Assembly (NCBI RefSeq): GCF_004331485.1
Contig: NZ_SJKD01000006.1
Span: 372,001-436,000 of the forward strand
Reading direction: 5' to 3'
DNA length: 64,000 nt
From: Kribbella capetownensis
Lineage (GTDB): Bacteria > Actinomycetota > Actinomycetes > Propionibacteriales > Kribbellaceae
The position numbers were made by a program, and so were the translations under genes. Below the pieces are notes generated by a model. The model was not told where the DNA came from. It saw nothing but the letters and a program-made list of their open reading frames with translations, and did no database searches. Below are positions 16,548 to 25,977 of this stretch, piece by piece (positions within the stretch are counted from its first letter, which is position 1; each line of letters opens with the position of its first letter).

Positions 16548-19500
16548 GTGACCGACGAGGACTTCTCGCTGCAAGACATCCTGGAGTCCCGGGACGCCGG
16601 CACGTTCGTCGGGCGCACCGAGCCACTGCAGCTGTTCGAGCACAACCTGACGCTGCGGCCCAACGACCCCCGCCGCCGCTTCGTCGTCAGCCTGTACGGC
16701 GACGCCGGCGTCGGCAAGACGTCCCTGGTCCAGCGCTGGCAGGCCGCCGCGACCAAGAGGAAATGTGCCACCGCGTACGTCGACGAGGCGTTCGACGTAC
16801 TGTCCGCGATCGAGCGGCTGGCCGGCGGCCTGGCCGCCTCCGGGTCCGCCTGCCGCGGCTTCGACAGCAGGCTGAGGCAGTACCGCACACTGCGCCACAG
16901 CGTCGACTCCGATCCTGGCGCCCCGGCCGGGATCTCGTCGGTGCTGACCCGGATGGCGGTCCGGGTCGGGCTCCGTGCCGCCGGCGAGATCCCGATCGCC
17001 GGTGTGCTGGTCGGTGCGATCGACGAGAACGAGGCAGCCTCGCGCGTCGACCAGTACCGTGCCTACCTGGTCGGCAAGATCACCCGGCACGACGATCTCG
17101 AGCTGCTGCTGTCACCGGTCGAGGCGCTCAGCACGGCGTTCGTCGCCGATCTGCGCAAGATCGGCCAGCGCCGGCAGATCGCCCTGTTCATCGACACCTT
17201 CGAGCAGACCGGCCGCGCCCTCAACGGCTGGTTGCTGGATCTTCTGCGCGGCACCTGCGGCAAGTTGCCGGCGGACATCGTGGTGACGGTGTCCGGTCAG
17301 CATCCCCTCGACCCGAACCAGTGGGCCGGCCTGAGGAACCTCCGCGTCGACATCGAGCTGCAGGTGTTCACGGAGGCGGAGGCGCGCGAGCTCCTCGCCA
17401 CGCAGCGGATCGTCGATCCCGGCACCGTGGACGTGATCCTCCGGCTCTCCGGCTGTCTGCCGATTCTCGTCGCCCTGCTGGCGGAATCGGCGGCTCGCGG
17501 CACCGCCGGCACGACGGATCACGCCGAGACCGCCGTCGATCGCTTCCTCCGGGAGGAGTCCGATCCGCAGCGGCAGAAGGCAATCCTGGCCGGCGCGATT
17601 CCTCGACGACTGGACCGCGACATCCTCGAGGTGGCGGCCGGAACGACCGTCGACCTCGACGCGCTCCGCCGCCTGCCCTTCGTCTCCGCCCACGCAGACG
17701 GCTACCGCTACCACGACGTCGTCCGTACGCCGATGCTCCGCTCGCTGCGGCGGGCTTCACTCTCCGACTGGACCGAACGCCAGCGGGCTCTGGTCGACCA
17801 CTACCGCGAGCGCCTGGCAGAGCTCGGTCTTCGTCCCAGCGAGCGCTGGCGGAACGCCCGCTGGCGGGAGCTGGAGCTCGAAGCCACGTACCACGAGCTG
17901 TGCGCGGGCGGCGTACCAGAGCTGCCGACCGCACTGCAACGAATGACCGACGCCTACGGCCGAACCAGCGACAGCGCGGCCAAGTGGGCGCAGATGATCG
18001 CCCAGGCGGGCCACGACTCCGACACCGACGAGATCCGCTCCCGCGGCGAGCAGCTGACCGCCCTGCTCCAGGGCTCGACGAGCGACGAACTGCTCCTGCT
18101 CGACGGCCTCGCCGTGGATCCACTGCTGAGCACCGTCCACCGAGCGGCCGCCCTGACCGAACGCAGTCGGCTGCACGAACGCCTGGAGAAGTATCAGGCT
18201 GCCCTTGACGACCTCGATCGGGCGGACGCCCTGCTGCCTGGCCGGAGCTGGATCGTCGGCCCGCGCGGACGGATCCACGCCGATCTCGGCGACTACGACA
18301 GGGCGTTCGACGACCTCGCCGAGGCGATCCGGATCGCCCCCGACTACGTGGGGGCCTACTCATCGCGGAGCTCGATCTGCCGGCGTCTACGCAAGTACGA
18401 GGCTGCCCTCGACGACATCGATCGCGTGATCGAACTGCGGCCGGGCGATGCCTACTACCTCACGGTCAGGGCCTCGATCTACCGGGACCTGCGGCGCTTC
18501 GCCGAGGCGAAGGCGGACCTGGACCGCGCGCACGCGCTGGCACCGGCTGACACCTGGGTCCTGCTGTCCCGGGCCCGGCTCTGGCGCGAGCAGCGGATGG
18601 AGCGCGAGGCGAAGGCCGACCTCGACCGGGCCATCGCGCTCGACCCGCAGTACGCCGCCGCGCTCGCCGACCGAGCCGATGTCCTCCTGTCCCTGGGGCA
18701 GTACGCCGACGCGCTGGTCGAGCTCGACCGAGCGATCGCCGCGGATCCGCGCGATCGGTGGTCGTTCATTCTCAGAGCCCGGGTCTACGAGCGCTCCGGC
18801 GAGCTGTCGCGAGGGGTGGCCGACTTCACCGCGAGGATCCGCACCGATCCGGACAACCCGGTCCTGCTGCGGGCCCGAGCCGACCTGCATCTCAGCGCGC
18901 GGCACTACGACGATGCACTGCGGGATCTCGACCGCGCCCTCGAGCTGAGCCCCGACGATCTGCTGGCGCTCACGACACGGGCGCTGGTGTACGACCGGTC
19001 GGGCCGTCGCTCGCAGGGTCTGGCCGACCTCGACCGGGTGCTCGACCTCGATCCGACCCGTGGTCATACGTTCGGGATCCGGGCCGGGATGAAAGCCTCC
19101 GCGGGCCGGTACGACGAGGCGATCGCCGACGCCGAGCGCTCCCTCGAACTCGACCCGTTCTCGGCACTGGCGTTCGACCGGCGTGGATCCATCCGGCTGG
19201 ATCACGGTGATCTCGACGGAGCCATGGACGACCTCGATCGGGCCCTCCAGCTCGATCCCACTCTCGGTTCGGCACTGGTGTCACGGGCGCAGATCACCGA
19301 ACTGCAGGGCCGGTACACGCAGGCCCTGGCAGATCTGGACCGTGCTGTCGAGGTCACCCCGCAGAGCTCCGTGGCGGTCTCGCGCCGCGCCAGAGTGCAC
19401 GAGCGGCTCGGCAACCTCGACGCGGCCCGCTCCGACCACGACCGTGGGGTGACGATCCCCCTCAACCAGGGGTGGGCTCTGATCGGGCGCGGCCAGTTCT

Positions 19501-20042
19501 TCCTCCACCGGATCGGCGACCTTTCGGCGGCCTTGCACGACTTCGCCCGGGCGATCGACCGGCTCCCGCGGATGGCGGCCGCCTGGATCGGGCGCGGCGA
19601 GACCTATCAGGCGATGGGCAAGGCAACCGCCGCACTGGCGGACTTCGAGTACGGCGCCGAGCTCGATCCCTTCAACGGATGGGGCCTGTACCGGCAGGCT
19701 CTGATCCGGCTCGGCCAGGGCCGGAACGACGAGGCGGCTGCGTTGCTCGATACCGCGCTGTCGACGTTGGACGACGAGGCGGACCTACCGCGCCCGGATC
19801 CGCGTCGGCTGGTCCGGCGGCCCACCTTCCTGGCCGCGATCGGCGAACAGCGCGACGCGATCAACTACGTAGAAAACGCCGTCGCGGAGGATCTCCCGGC
19901 GGATCTGCTCCGGCAGGTCAGCGAGGAGCTGACCGAGTTGGGGGACTTCATCGGCGCGGACCAGGTCGCGTCCGTGCTCGACGTACTGCGGTCAGGTCAG
20001 CTCGATGCAGACGTTGGTGGGCTCGGAGTAGAAGGACAGTGA
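16548..20042 (+). CDS. STAND-type NTPase with long TPR array
   Basis: This 1164-residue protein starts at GTG 16548. The N-terminus is an AAA/STAND NTPase with Walker A GDAGVGKTS (about 51-59) and Walker B-like LFIDTFEQT (about 213-221). A winged-helix-like region follows (to about 430). From about 530 to 1070 there are some 15 TPR repeats with the AL.DLDRAL.LDP pattern. No DNA-binding, protease, TIR or membrane domain is visible. Such proteins usually sense a ligand or partner and oligomerise. The gene runs against the kynurenine genes, sits between their two halves, and its last 51 coding bases overlap the aldehyde dehydrogenase 3' end. Confidence 0.82.
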   Translation: MTDEDFSLQDILESRDAGTFVGRTEPLQLFEHNLTLRPNDPRRRFVVSLYGDAGVGKTSLVQRWQAAATKRKCATAYVDEAFDVLSAIERLAGGLAASGSACRGFDSRLRQYRTLRHSVDSDPGAPAGISSVLTRMAVRVGLRAAGEIPIAGVLVGAIDENEAASRVDQYRAYLVGKITRHDDLELLLSPVEALSTAFVADLRKIGQRRQIALFIDTFEQTGRALNGWLLDLLRGTCGKLPADIVVTVSGQHPLDPNQWAGLRNLRVDIELQVFTEAEARELLATQRIVDPGTVDVILRLSGCLPILVALLAESAARGTAGTTDHAETAVDRFLREESDPQRQKAILAGAIPRRLDRDILEVAAGTTVDLDALRRLPFVSAHADGYRYHDVVRTPMLRSLRRASLSDWTERQRALVDHYRERLAELGLRPSERWRNARWRELELEATYHELCAGGVPELPTALQRMTDAYGRTSDSAAKWAQMIAQAGHDSDTDEIRSRGEQLTALLQGSTSDELLLLDGLAVDPLLSTVHRAAALTERSRLHERLEKYQAALDDLDRADALLPGRSWIVGPRGRIHADLGDYDRAFDDLAEAIRIAPDYVGAYSSRSSICRRLRKYEAALDDIDRVIELRPGDAYYLTVRASIYRDLRRFAEAKADLDRAHALAPADTWVLLSRARLWREQRMEREAKADLDRAIALDPQYAAALADRADVLLSLGQYADALVELDRAIAADPRDRWSFILRARVYERSGELSRGVADFTARIRTDPDNPVLLRARADLHLSARHYDDALRDLDRALELSPDDLLALTTRALVYDRSGRRSQGLADLDRVLDLDPTRGHTFGIRAGMKASAGRYDEAIADAERSLELDPFSALAFDRRGSIRLDHGDLDGAMDDLDRALQLDPTLGSALVSRAQITELQGRYTQALADLDRAVEVTPQSSVAVSRRARVHERLGNLDAARSDHDRGVTIPLNQGWALIGRGQFFLHRIGDLSAALHDFARAIDRLPRMAAAWIGRGETYQAMGKATAALADFEYGAELDPFNGWGLYRQALIRLGQGRNDEAAALLDTALSTLDDEADLPRPDPRRLVRRPTFLAAIGEQRDAINYVENAVAEDLPADLLRQVSEELTELGDFIGADQVASVLDVLRSGQLDADVGGLGVEGQ

Positions 20043-21494
20043 GTGCGTGCCGCCTTCGCGGCCGACGCCGGACAGCTTCATGCCGCCGAACGGCGTACGG
20101 AGGTCGCGGAGGAACCAGGTGTTGATCCAGACGATGCCGACGTCGAGCGCAGGGCCCGCGCGGTGGGCGCGACCGACATCGCGGGTCCAGACCGTGGCAG
20201 CCAGGCCGTAGTCGCTGTCGTTGGCCAGGGCATACGCCTCGTCCTCGGTGTCGAACGGGGCGATGTGGCAGATCGGGCCGAAGATCTCCTCGGTGGTCGC
20301 GCGGGCATCCTGCCGCAGGCCGGTCACCACGGTCGGTTGCACGTAGCAACCACCGTCGCGGGCGTCGCCGAACGACGGTAGGCCGCCTCCGGTCAGCACC
20401 TCGGCACCTTCGGACCGGGCCAGGTCGTAGTACGAGAGGACCTTGTCGCGGTGCTGTTTCGAGATCAGCGGCATGTTCATGGTGGCCTCGTCGGCCGGCC
20501 AGCCGTACGTCAGCTCGGATGCTCGCTGCGCCAGACGTTCCGCGAATTCGGTGAAGATCGGGCGCTCGACGTACAGCCGCTCGGTGCACAGGCAGACCTG
20601 GCCGCCGTTGGTGAACACCGAGCGCACCGATCCCTCGACCGCTGCGTCCAGGTCGGCGTCGGCGAAGATCAGGCCGGCGTTCTTGCCGCCGAGCTCGAAG
20701 GACACCGACTTCACCCGGTCCGCAGCGACCTTCGCGATCGCCGTACCGGTCGCGGATTCGCCGGTGAAGGTGATCGCGTCGACACCGGGATGCCGGGTCA
20801 GGTACTCCCCTGCCGACGACGGGCCGAAGCCGTGCACGAGGTTGAAGACCCCAGCCGGTACGCCGGCCTCCGCCATCACCTCGGCCAGTACGGTCGCCGA
20901 GGCCGGTGTCTCCTCGGACGGCTTCACCACCACAGCGTTGCCGCAGGCAAGCGCCGGCGCGACTTTCCAGGTGAGCAGGAGCAGCGGCAGGTTCCACGGT
21001 ACGACGATCGCCACCACGCCGACGGGTTTGCGGACCGCGTAGTTCAGCGCCCGCCGGCCGTCCGGCAGCACGGTCGTGTACGACTCGGTCGCGGCCGTGG
21101 TCGCGAAATCGGCGAAGGCACGGAAGTTCGCCGCGCCGCGCGGGATGTCGAGCGTGCGCGCCTGGCTGATCGACTTCCCGGTGTCGCCCACCTCGGCCGC
21201 GACGAGGTCCTCGAACCGCCGCTCCAGTCCATCGGCGACGCGGCGCAGTACCACTGCCCGCTCCTGCTCACTGAGACGTCCCCACGGGCCCTTCAGCGCC
21301 GCCCGGGCCGCCTGCACCGCGGCGTCCACGGCCGACTCGTCTGCCTCGCAGACGTCGAAGATCTGCTCACCCGTCACCGGGCTCACCTTCGCGAACGTGG
21401 AGCCGCTCGCCACGAACTCGCCACCGACGAAGTTCCGCAACAGGCCCACCGACTTGGGTTGCCCGGTCAGCAGCTCCGGCGTCCACAGACTCAT
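19992..21494 (-). CDS. 2-aminomuconate-6-semialdehyde dehydrogenase
   Basis: This 500-residue NAD-dependent aldehyde dehydrogenase has catalytic Cys301 (GGQVCLCTER), general base Glu267 (FELGGKNAG) and the VVPWNLPLL cofactor loop. CLCTER is typical of the 2-hydroxy/2-aminomuconic semialdehyde branch. It converts the ACMSD product to 2-aminomuconate, the substrate of the RidA-like enzyme. ATG 21494 overlaps the kynurenine monooxygenase stop by four bases (ATGA). The convergent TPR gene ends inside its 3' end. Confidence 0.88.
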   Translation of the reverse strand: MSLWTPELLTGQPKSVGLLRNFVGGEFVASGSTFAKVSPVTGEQIFDVCEADESAVDAAVQAARAALKGPWGRLSEQERAVVLRRVADGLERRFEDLVAAEVGDTGKSISQARTLDIPRGAANFRAFADFATTAATESYTTVLPDGRRALNYAVRKPVGVVAIVVPWNLPLLLLTWKVAPALACGNAVVVKPSEETPASATVLAEVMAEAGVPAGVFNLVHGFGPSSAGEYLTRHPGVDAITFTGESATGTAIAKVAADRVKSVSFELGGKNAGLIFADADLDAAVEGSVRSVFTNGGQVCLCTERLYVERPIFTEFAERLAQRASELTYGWPADEATMNMPLISKQHRDKVLSYYDLARSEGAEVLTGGGLPSFGDARDGGCYVQPTVVTGLRQDARATTEEIFGPICHIAPFDTEDEAYALANDSDYGLAATVWTRDVGRAHRAGPALDVGIVWINTWFLRDLRTPFGGMKLSGVGREGGTHSLSFYSEPTNVCIELT

Positions 21495-22792
21495 CGCCGT
21501 CTCCTCCTCCGTGCGATCCCGAGCAGTACGCCGGCCGCGGCCACAGCGCTCAGGCCGAGCACCTGGTGCTGCCGATGCACGCGGTCGCGGACTTCGGCGT
21601 ACGGCGTGGTGGAGAACGAGACGAGCTCGTAGCGGGAGGCGTAGGTGCCGGGGAGCAGGCGTTCCAGGGCGTGCTCGATGCGCTTGGTGAGGCGGAAGAC
21701 CGGTGACGCGACCTTGTCCCGCATCTCGACGAAGTTGCCGAGCGCCATCTCCGCGATCGCCTCGGTGTTCTCCCGGCGCCTCGCCTCGAAGAGCGGGAGC
21801 GCCCGGGCCCACGACCCGGCGGTGTCGTCGAGACAGCGGTCCAGCTCGACCACGTCCTCGAAGGCACAGTTCGCGCCCTGGCCGTAGAACGGCACGATCG
21901 CGTGCGCAGCGTCGCCGATCAGCGCCGTCCGGCCGTGGGCCTGCCAGGGCAGCGTGTGCACGGTCCCGAGCACACCGACCGGGTTGTGCAGGTAGTCGTC
22001 CACCAGACCAGGTGCCAACGGCAACAGATCCGGGTACGACGTCCTGAAGTGGTCCTCGATGTCCACCTCGGACGTCAGCGCGTCGAACGACCCGGCCGGC
22101 CAGAACAGCGTGCAGGTGAAGGATCGATCCGGATTCGGCAACGCGATCATCATCGACGTACCGCGCGGCCAGATGTGCAGTGCACCGGGATCCAGCGCGA
22201 ACTCGCCGTCGGCCGCCGGGATGGACAGCTCCTTGTAGCCGTAGTCGAGAAAGTCGACGTCCTCGGCAACGATTCCCTCGGCAAGCAACTGCTCGCGCAC
22301 CGCGGACCCGGCACCGTCCGCGCCGAGCACCACGTCGGCCTCGGCCGAGACCTTCCCCGAGGGCGTCGCGAACACCATCCGTCCGGCCTGCGACTCGAGC
22401 TCGACCAGCCGATGCTCGAACTCGACCGACACACCCGGAGCCTCCGACGCCGCCGTCAGCAGCGCGTTGTTCAGCGCACCACGGCTGATCGAGTTGATCG
22501 CCCGGTTGCCGCCGGCCGAGTACGCCTGGAAGTCCAGCGGTCCGGAGACCGGGTGGATCATCCGGCCCTTCATCGGCAGCGCGTCCGCCATCACCTGGTC
22601 GACCAGCCCGATCCGCCGCAGCGCGTCCAGCCCGCGTTCGGAGATCGCCAGGTTGATCGACCGGCCGCGCTCTGCCTGGCCGACGCGCGGATCCGGCCGC
22701 CGCTCGTACAGCGTCACCGACAACCCGCGCCGGGCGAGGAAACAGGCCATCAGACTCCCGGTCAGCCCGGCTCCCACGATCGCGACCTTCAT
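21491..22792 (-). CDS. Kynurenine 3-monooxygenase with C-terminal membrane tail
   Basis: This 433-residue class A flavoprotein has the FAD GAGLTG motif (7-12) and the second FAD motif IGDAAHAIVPFYGQGAN (about 290-306), the latter almost identical in eukaryotic and bacterial KMO. It hydroxylates L-kynurenine with NADPH and O2. Unusually it ends in a hydrophobic stretch of about 17 residues (VLGLSAVAAAGVLLGIA) followed by six arginines, which looks like a tail anchor. It overlaps the kynureninase stop by four bases. Confidence 0.93.
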   Translation of the reverse strand: MKVAIVGAGLTGSLMACFLARRGLSVTLYERRPDPRVGQAERGRSINLAISERGLDALRRIGLVDQVMADALPMKGRMIHPVSGPLDFQAYSAGGNRAINSISRGALNNALLTAASEAPGVSVEFEHRLVELESQAGRMVFATPSGKVSAEADVVLGADGAGSAVREQLLAEGIVAEDVDFLDYGYKELSIPAADGEFALDPGALHIWPRGTSMMIALPNPDRSFTCTLFWPAGSFDALTSEVDIEDHFRTSYPDLLPLAPGLVDDYLHNPVGVLGTVHTLPWQAHGRTALIGDAAHAIVPFYGQGANCAFEDVVELDRCLDDTAGSWARALPLFEARRRENTEAIAEMALGNFVEMRDKVASPVFRLTKRIEHALERLLPGTYASRYELVSFSTTPYAEVRDRVHRQHQVLGLSAVAAAGVLLGIARRRRRR

Positions 22793-24048
22793 GCCGGCAC
22801 CGCCTCAGCCAGAGCCGTCGCCGCCCGCCAGCAGTCGTGGTACGTCGAGTACAGCGGCACCGGCGCGAGCCGCAGTACGTCGGGCTCCCGCGAGTCCGCG
22901 ATCACGCCGTGCTCGAACCGCAACCGCTTCGCCAGCGCGCCCGCGCCCTGCGCAGCACCGATCCGCACCGACAACTGCGCCCCGCGCCGCTGGGGATCCG
23001 TCGGCGTGATGACCTGCACCGGCCGCTCGATCATGACCTCGCTCAATTGCCTCTCCAGGTACGACGTCAACCGCAGACTGCGTTCGCGCAACACACCGAT
23101 ACCGATCTTGTCGAAGAGCTCCAGCGACGTACGCACCGGGCTCATCGAGAAGATCGGCGGATTCGACACCTGCCAGGCATCCGCGGACGCCGGCGGCCGC
23201 GACTCCGGTGTCATCTCGAACCGGGTCGATGCCTCGGTGCTCCACCAACCCTCGAACCGCGGCCGGTCGCCGCCCAGGTGCCGCTCGTGCACGAAGGCAC
23301 CGGCCAGCGCACCCGGTCCAGAGTTCAGGTACTTGTACGAGCACCAGGCGGCGAAGTCCACGCCCCACTCGTGCAGCGCCAACGGCACGTTCCCGGCCGC
23401 GTGCGCCAGGTCCCAGCCCACGATCGCACCGGCCGCGTGGCCGGCCTTGGTGATCGTCGGGATGTCCATCAGCTCACCGGTCAGGTAGTTCACCCCGCCC
23501 AGCAGCACCAGGGCCACGTCACCACCCAACTGCTCGACGACGTCCGCCGTACGCAGGCACTCCTCGCCCGGGCGTGGCCGGAGGCGGATGATCGCGTCGT
23601 CGGCGTCGTACCCGTGGAAGCGGGCTTGGGAGCGTACGGCGTAGCTGTCGGAGGGGAAGGCGGAGTCCTCGATCACGATGCGGTGCCGCGAGCGGGTCGG
23701 ACGGTAGAACGAGACCATCAGCAGGTGCAGGTTGACCGTGAGCGAGTTCATCACGACGGTCTCGTTCGGCAGCGCGCCCACCAGCCGTGACGCCGGTCCG
23801 GTCAGGAGCTCGTGGTACGGCAGCCACGGCCTGTCGGCGTCGAGGTGTCCCTCCACGCCCAGTGAGGCCCACGCGTCGAGGTCCTCGAGCAGCTCGGTCC
23901 GGGTCGCGCGCGGCCGCAGCCCGAGCGAGTTCCCAGCGAAGTACGCCACGTCCGGGTAGTCGCCACCCTGCGCCGGCGGTACGTCGAACAGGTCGCGGTG
24001 CCCGGGGTCCGCGGCATCGAGTTCCAGCGCCTCAGCCTCCGCGCTCAC
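22789..24048 (-). CDS. kynU: Kynureninase
   Basis: This 419-residue fold-type I PLP enzyme has the internal-aldimine Lys239 in WCSYKYLNSGPG, the GWDLAHAAGN segment with the PLP-pairing Asp, and the YFAGNSLGL beginning typical of kynureninases. It cleaves 3-hydroxykynurenine to 3-hydroxyanthranilate and alanine. The GTG start overlaps the glgC stop in a four-base GTGA. A GAGG lies a little upstream inside glgC. It heads the kynU-kmo-aldehyde dehydrogenase overlap chain. Confidence 0.93.
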   Translation of the reverse strand: MSAEAEALELDAADPGHRDLFDVPPAQGGDYPDVAYFAGNSLGLRPRATRTELLEDLDAWASLGVEGHLDADRPWLPYHELLTGPASRLVGALPNETVVMNSLTVNLHLLMVSFYRPTRSRHRIVIEDSAFPSDSYAVRSQARFHGYDADDAIIRLRPRPGEECLRTADVVEQLGGDVALVLLGGVNYLTGELMDIPTITKAGHAAGAIVGWDLAHAAGNVPLALHEWGVDFAAWCSYKYLNSGPGALAGAFVHERHLGGDRPRFEGWWSTEASTRFEMTPESRPPASADAWQVSNPPIFSMSPVRTSLELFDKIGIGVLRERSLRLTSYLERQLSEVMIERPVQVITPTDPQRRGAQLSVRIGAAQGAGALAKRLRFEHGVIADSREPDVLRLAPVPLYSTYHDCWRAATALAEAVPA

Positions 24049-25349
24049 GCCTCGGCGACCTCATCCGTCGCGGGCTCCGCCACGTCGTCCGAGACGTCGT
24101 CCGCCTCGGCGGGCTTGTCGGCCGGCGGGTCGATCACCTGGCCCTTGCCGAGCACGGTGATACCGCCCTTGGAGACGGTGAAGCCGCGTTCGCGGTCGTG
24201 GTCCGGGTCGACGCCGATCTCGACGCCTTCCGGGACGACCACGTTCTTGTCCAGGATCACGTTGATCAGCCGGGCCCCGGCGCCGATCTTGCAGTTGTCC
24301 ATGATCACCGCGCGCTCGATGTAGGCGCCGGCACTGACGATCACGTTCGAGCCGAGCACCGAGGTCTCCACCGTCGCACCGGTCACGATCGACCCCTGGC
24401 AGACGATCGACTCGCCGACGGTCGCGTCGTCGGTGAACTTCGCGCCTGGCAGTTGCGGGTGCGAGGTGAAGATCGGCCAGTCCGAGTTGTAGAGGTTGAA
24501 CACCGGCTGGATCGAGACCAGGTCCATGTGCGCCTCGTGGTAGGAGTCCAGCGAACCGACATCCCGCCAGTACGAGCGGTCCCGGTCGAGCGCACCGGGT
24601 ACGTCGTTGTCGCGGAAGTCGTAGACCCCGGCCTTGCCCTCGGCAACCATCATCGGGACGATGTCGCCGCCCATGTCGTGCCGGGACGCCGGGTTCGCGG
24701 CGTCCTTGCGGAGCGCCTCGACCAGGACGTCGGCGCTGAACACGTAGTTGCCCATCGAGGCGAACGTCTCGTCCGGCGAGTCGGGCAGCCCCGGCGGGTC
24801 GGCCGGCTTCTCCAGGAACTCCTCGATGGTCTGCCCGTCCGCGCCGGTCTTGATCACGCCGAACTCGCTCGCCCCGGCCCGGGGCACCCGGATCCCGGCC
24901 ACGGTGACGCCGTTCCCACGCTCCAGATGCGCGGCGACCATCTGGGCCGCATCCATCCGGTACACGTGATCGGCGCCGAACACCACGATGACCTCGGGCT
25001 TGAAGTCGTCGATCAGGTTCATCGACTGGTAGATCGCGTCGGCGCTGCCCTGGTACCACTGCGGGCCGAGCCGCTGCTGGGCGGGCACACAGCTGACGAA
25101 GTTCCCCAGCAGGGTGGACATCCGCCACGTCACGGTCACATGCCGGTCCAGCGAGTGCGACTTGTACTGCGTCAGCACGAACAGGTTCCGGATCCCGGCG
25201 TTGACCAGGTTGGACAGCACGAAGTCGATCAGGCGATAACTGCCCCCGAACGGCACGGCCGGTTTGGCCCGGTCCGCCGTCAGCGGCATCAACCGCTTGC
25301 CCTCGCCACCGGCCAGCACGATTCCGAGAACTCTGGGCGCCTTTGCCAT
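24045..25349 (-). CDS. glgC: Glucose-1-phosphate adenylyltransferase
   Basis: This 434-residue nucleotidyltransferase has LAGGEGKRLMPLT, the YQGSADAIYQ and FGADHVYRMD motifs, and a left-handed beta-helix C-terminal domain. An acidic, Ala/Glu/Asp-rich tail of about 25 residues is added after the family's usual end. It makes ADP-glucose for glycogen or maltose-1-phosphate synthesis with the divergent glycosyltransferase gene at 25978. The same pairing exists in mycobacteria (Rv1212c/Rv1213). Its stop overlaps the start of kynU. Confidence 0.95.
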   Translation of the reverse strand: MAKAPRVLGIVLAGGEGKRLMPLTADRAKPAVPFGGSYRLIDFVLSNLVNAGIRNLFVLTQYKSHSLDRHVTVTWRMSTLLGNFVSCVPAQQRLGPQWYQGSADAIYQSMNLIDDFKPEVIVVFGADHVYRMDAAQMVAAHLERGNGVTVAGIRVPRAGASEFGVIKTGADGQTIEEFLEKPADPPGLPDSPDETFASMGNYVFSADVLVEALRKDAANPASRHDMGGDIVPMMVAEGKAGVYDFRDNDVPGALDRDRSYWRDVGSLDSYHEAHMDLVSIQPVFNLYNSDWPIFTSHPQLPGAKFTDDATVGESIVCQGSIVTGATVETSVLGSNVIVSAGAYIERAVIMDNCKIGAGARLINVILDKNVVVPEGVEIGVDPDHDRERGFTVSKGGITVLGKGQVIDPPADKPAEADDVSDDVAEPATDEVAEA

Positions 25350-25413
25350 GTCCGCACCTTAGCTCCGAGAGCCCTCGGGCATAAGCGCTTGCGAGTGTCG
25401 CCACACTGGGGGG

Positions 25414-25959
25414 ATGCCAACCCTCATCGAACCTACGGTTGCCGTTCACCGCTCGTTCCTCGCCGCCTGGGACGAGTTCGGCCCGGAGGACGAGCGGTGG
25501 ATGGGTGCACGGGCGATCAGCGGCGACGAGGAGGAGTGGAGCCGCGAGCAGGCTGAGGACCCGACCGAGTTCGCCCGGATGGTCGAACTGATCCGGAGCG
25601 AGGCGGATCCGGCCACCGAACTGCGGCCGGACCTGGTCCACCAGACCGTGCTCTGGTTCGTCGACGGCGAGGAGTGGCTCGGCCGCCTGTCGATCCGCCA
25701 CGACCTGACCCCGGTCCTGACCGAGCTCGGCGGCCACATCACCTACGGCGTACGCCCGTCGGCGCGGCGTCACGGCCACGGGACCCGGATGCTGACCCAG
25801 TCCCTGCCGATCGCGGCCGGTCTCGGCATCGACCCGGTGCTGGTCACCTGCGACCTGGACAACGTCGGCTCACGCAAGGTGATCCAGGCGGCCGGGGGCG
25901 AACTGGAAGACGAACGACACGGAAAGCTGAGGTTCTGGGTACCGACACACGTCGCGTGA
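25414..25959 (+). CDS. GNAT-family acetyltransferase
   Basis: This is a 181-residue single GNAT domain. The acetyl-CoA loop is VRPSARRHGHGTRMLTQ (about 113-129), and CDLDNVGSRKVIQAAGG is the usual alpha-4 signature. It starts 64 bases from glgC on the opposite strand and is followed closely by glgA. The substrate is unknown; the acidic N-terminal region resembles uncharacterised actinobacterial YjdJ/RimL-type proteins. Confidence 0.8.
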   Translation: MPTLIEPTVAVHRSFLAAWDEFGPEDERWMGARAISGDEEEWSREQAEDPTEFARMVELIRSEADPATELRPDLVHQTVLWFVDGEEWLGRLSIRHDLTPVLTELGGHITYGVRPSARRHGHGTRMLTQSLPIAAGLGIDPVLVTCDLDNVGSRKVIQAAGGELEDERHGKLRFWVPTHVA

Positions 25960-25964
25960 TGACC

Positions 25965-25970
25965 TAGCCT
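25965..25970 (+). promoter_or_regulatory. -10 element of glgA (TAGCCT)
   Basis: TAGCCT ends seven bases before ATG 25978, with a CCGACA -35-like hexamer about 17 bases further upstream. A leaderless transcript is likely. Confidence 0.4.
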
Positions 25971-25977
25971 CGGACGC

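Noticed and set aside
15521..18208. 895-codon open frame over the dioxygenase and NTPase start
   Set aside because: Arg/Pro/Gly-rich composition without domains; it conflicts with well-supported genes on both strands.
16548..20042. STAND/TPR protein considered as an anti-phage (Avs-like) system
   Set aside because: No nuclease, protease or TIR effector domain is visible and the neighbours are metabolic, so a defence role is unsupported.
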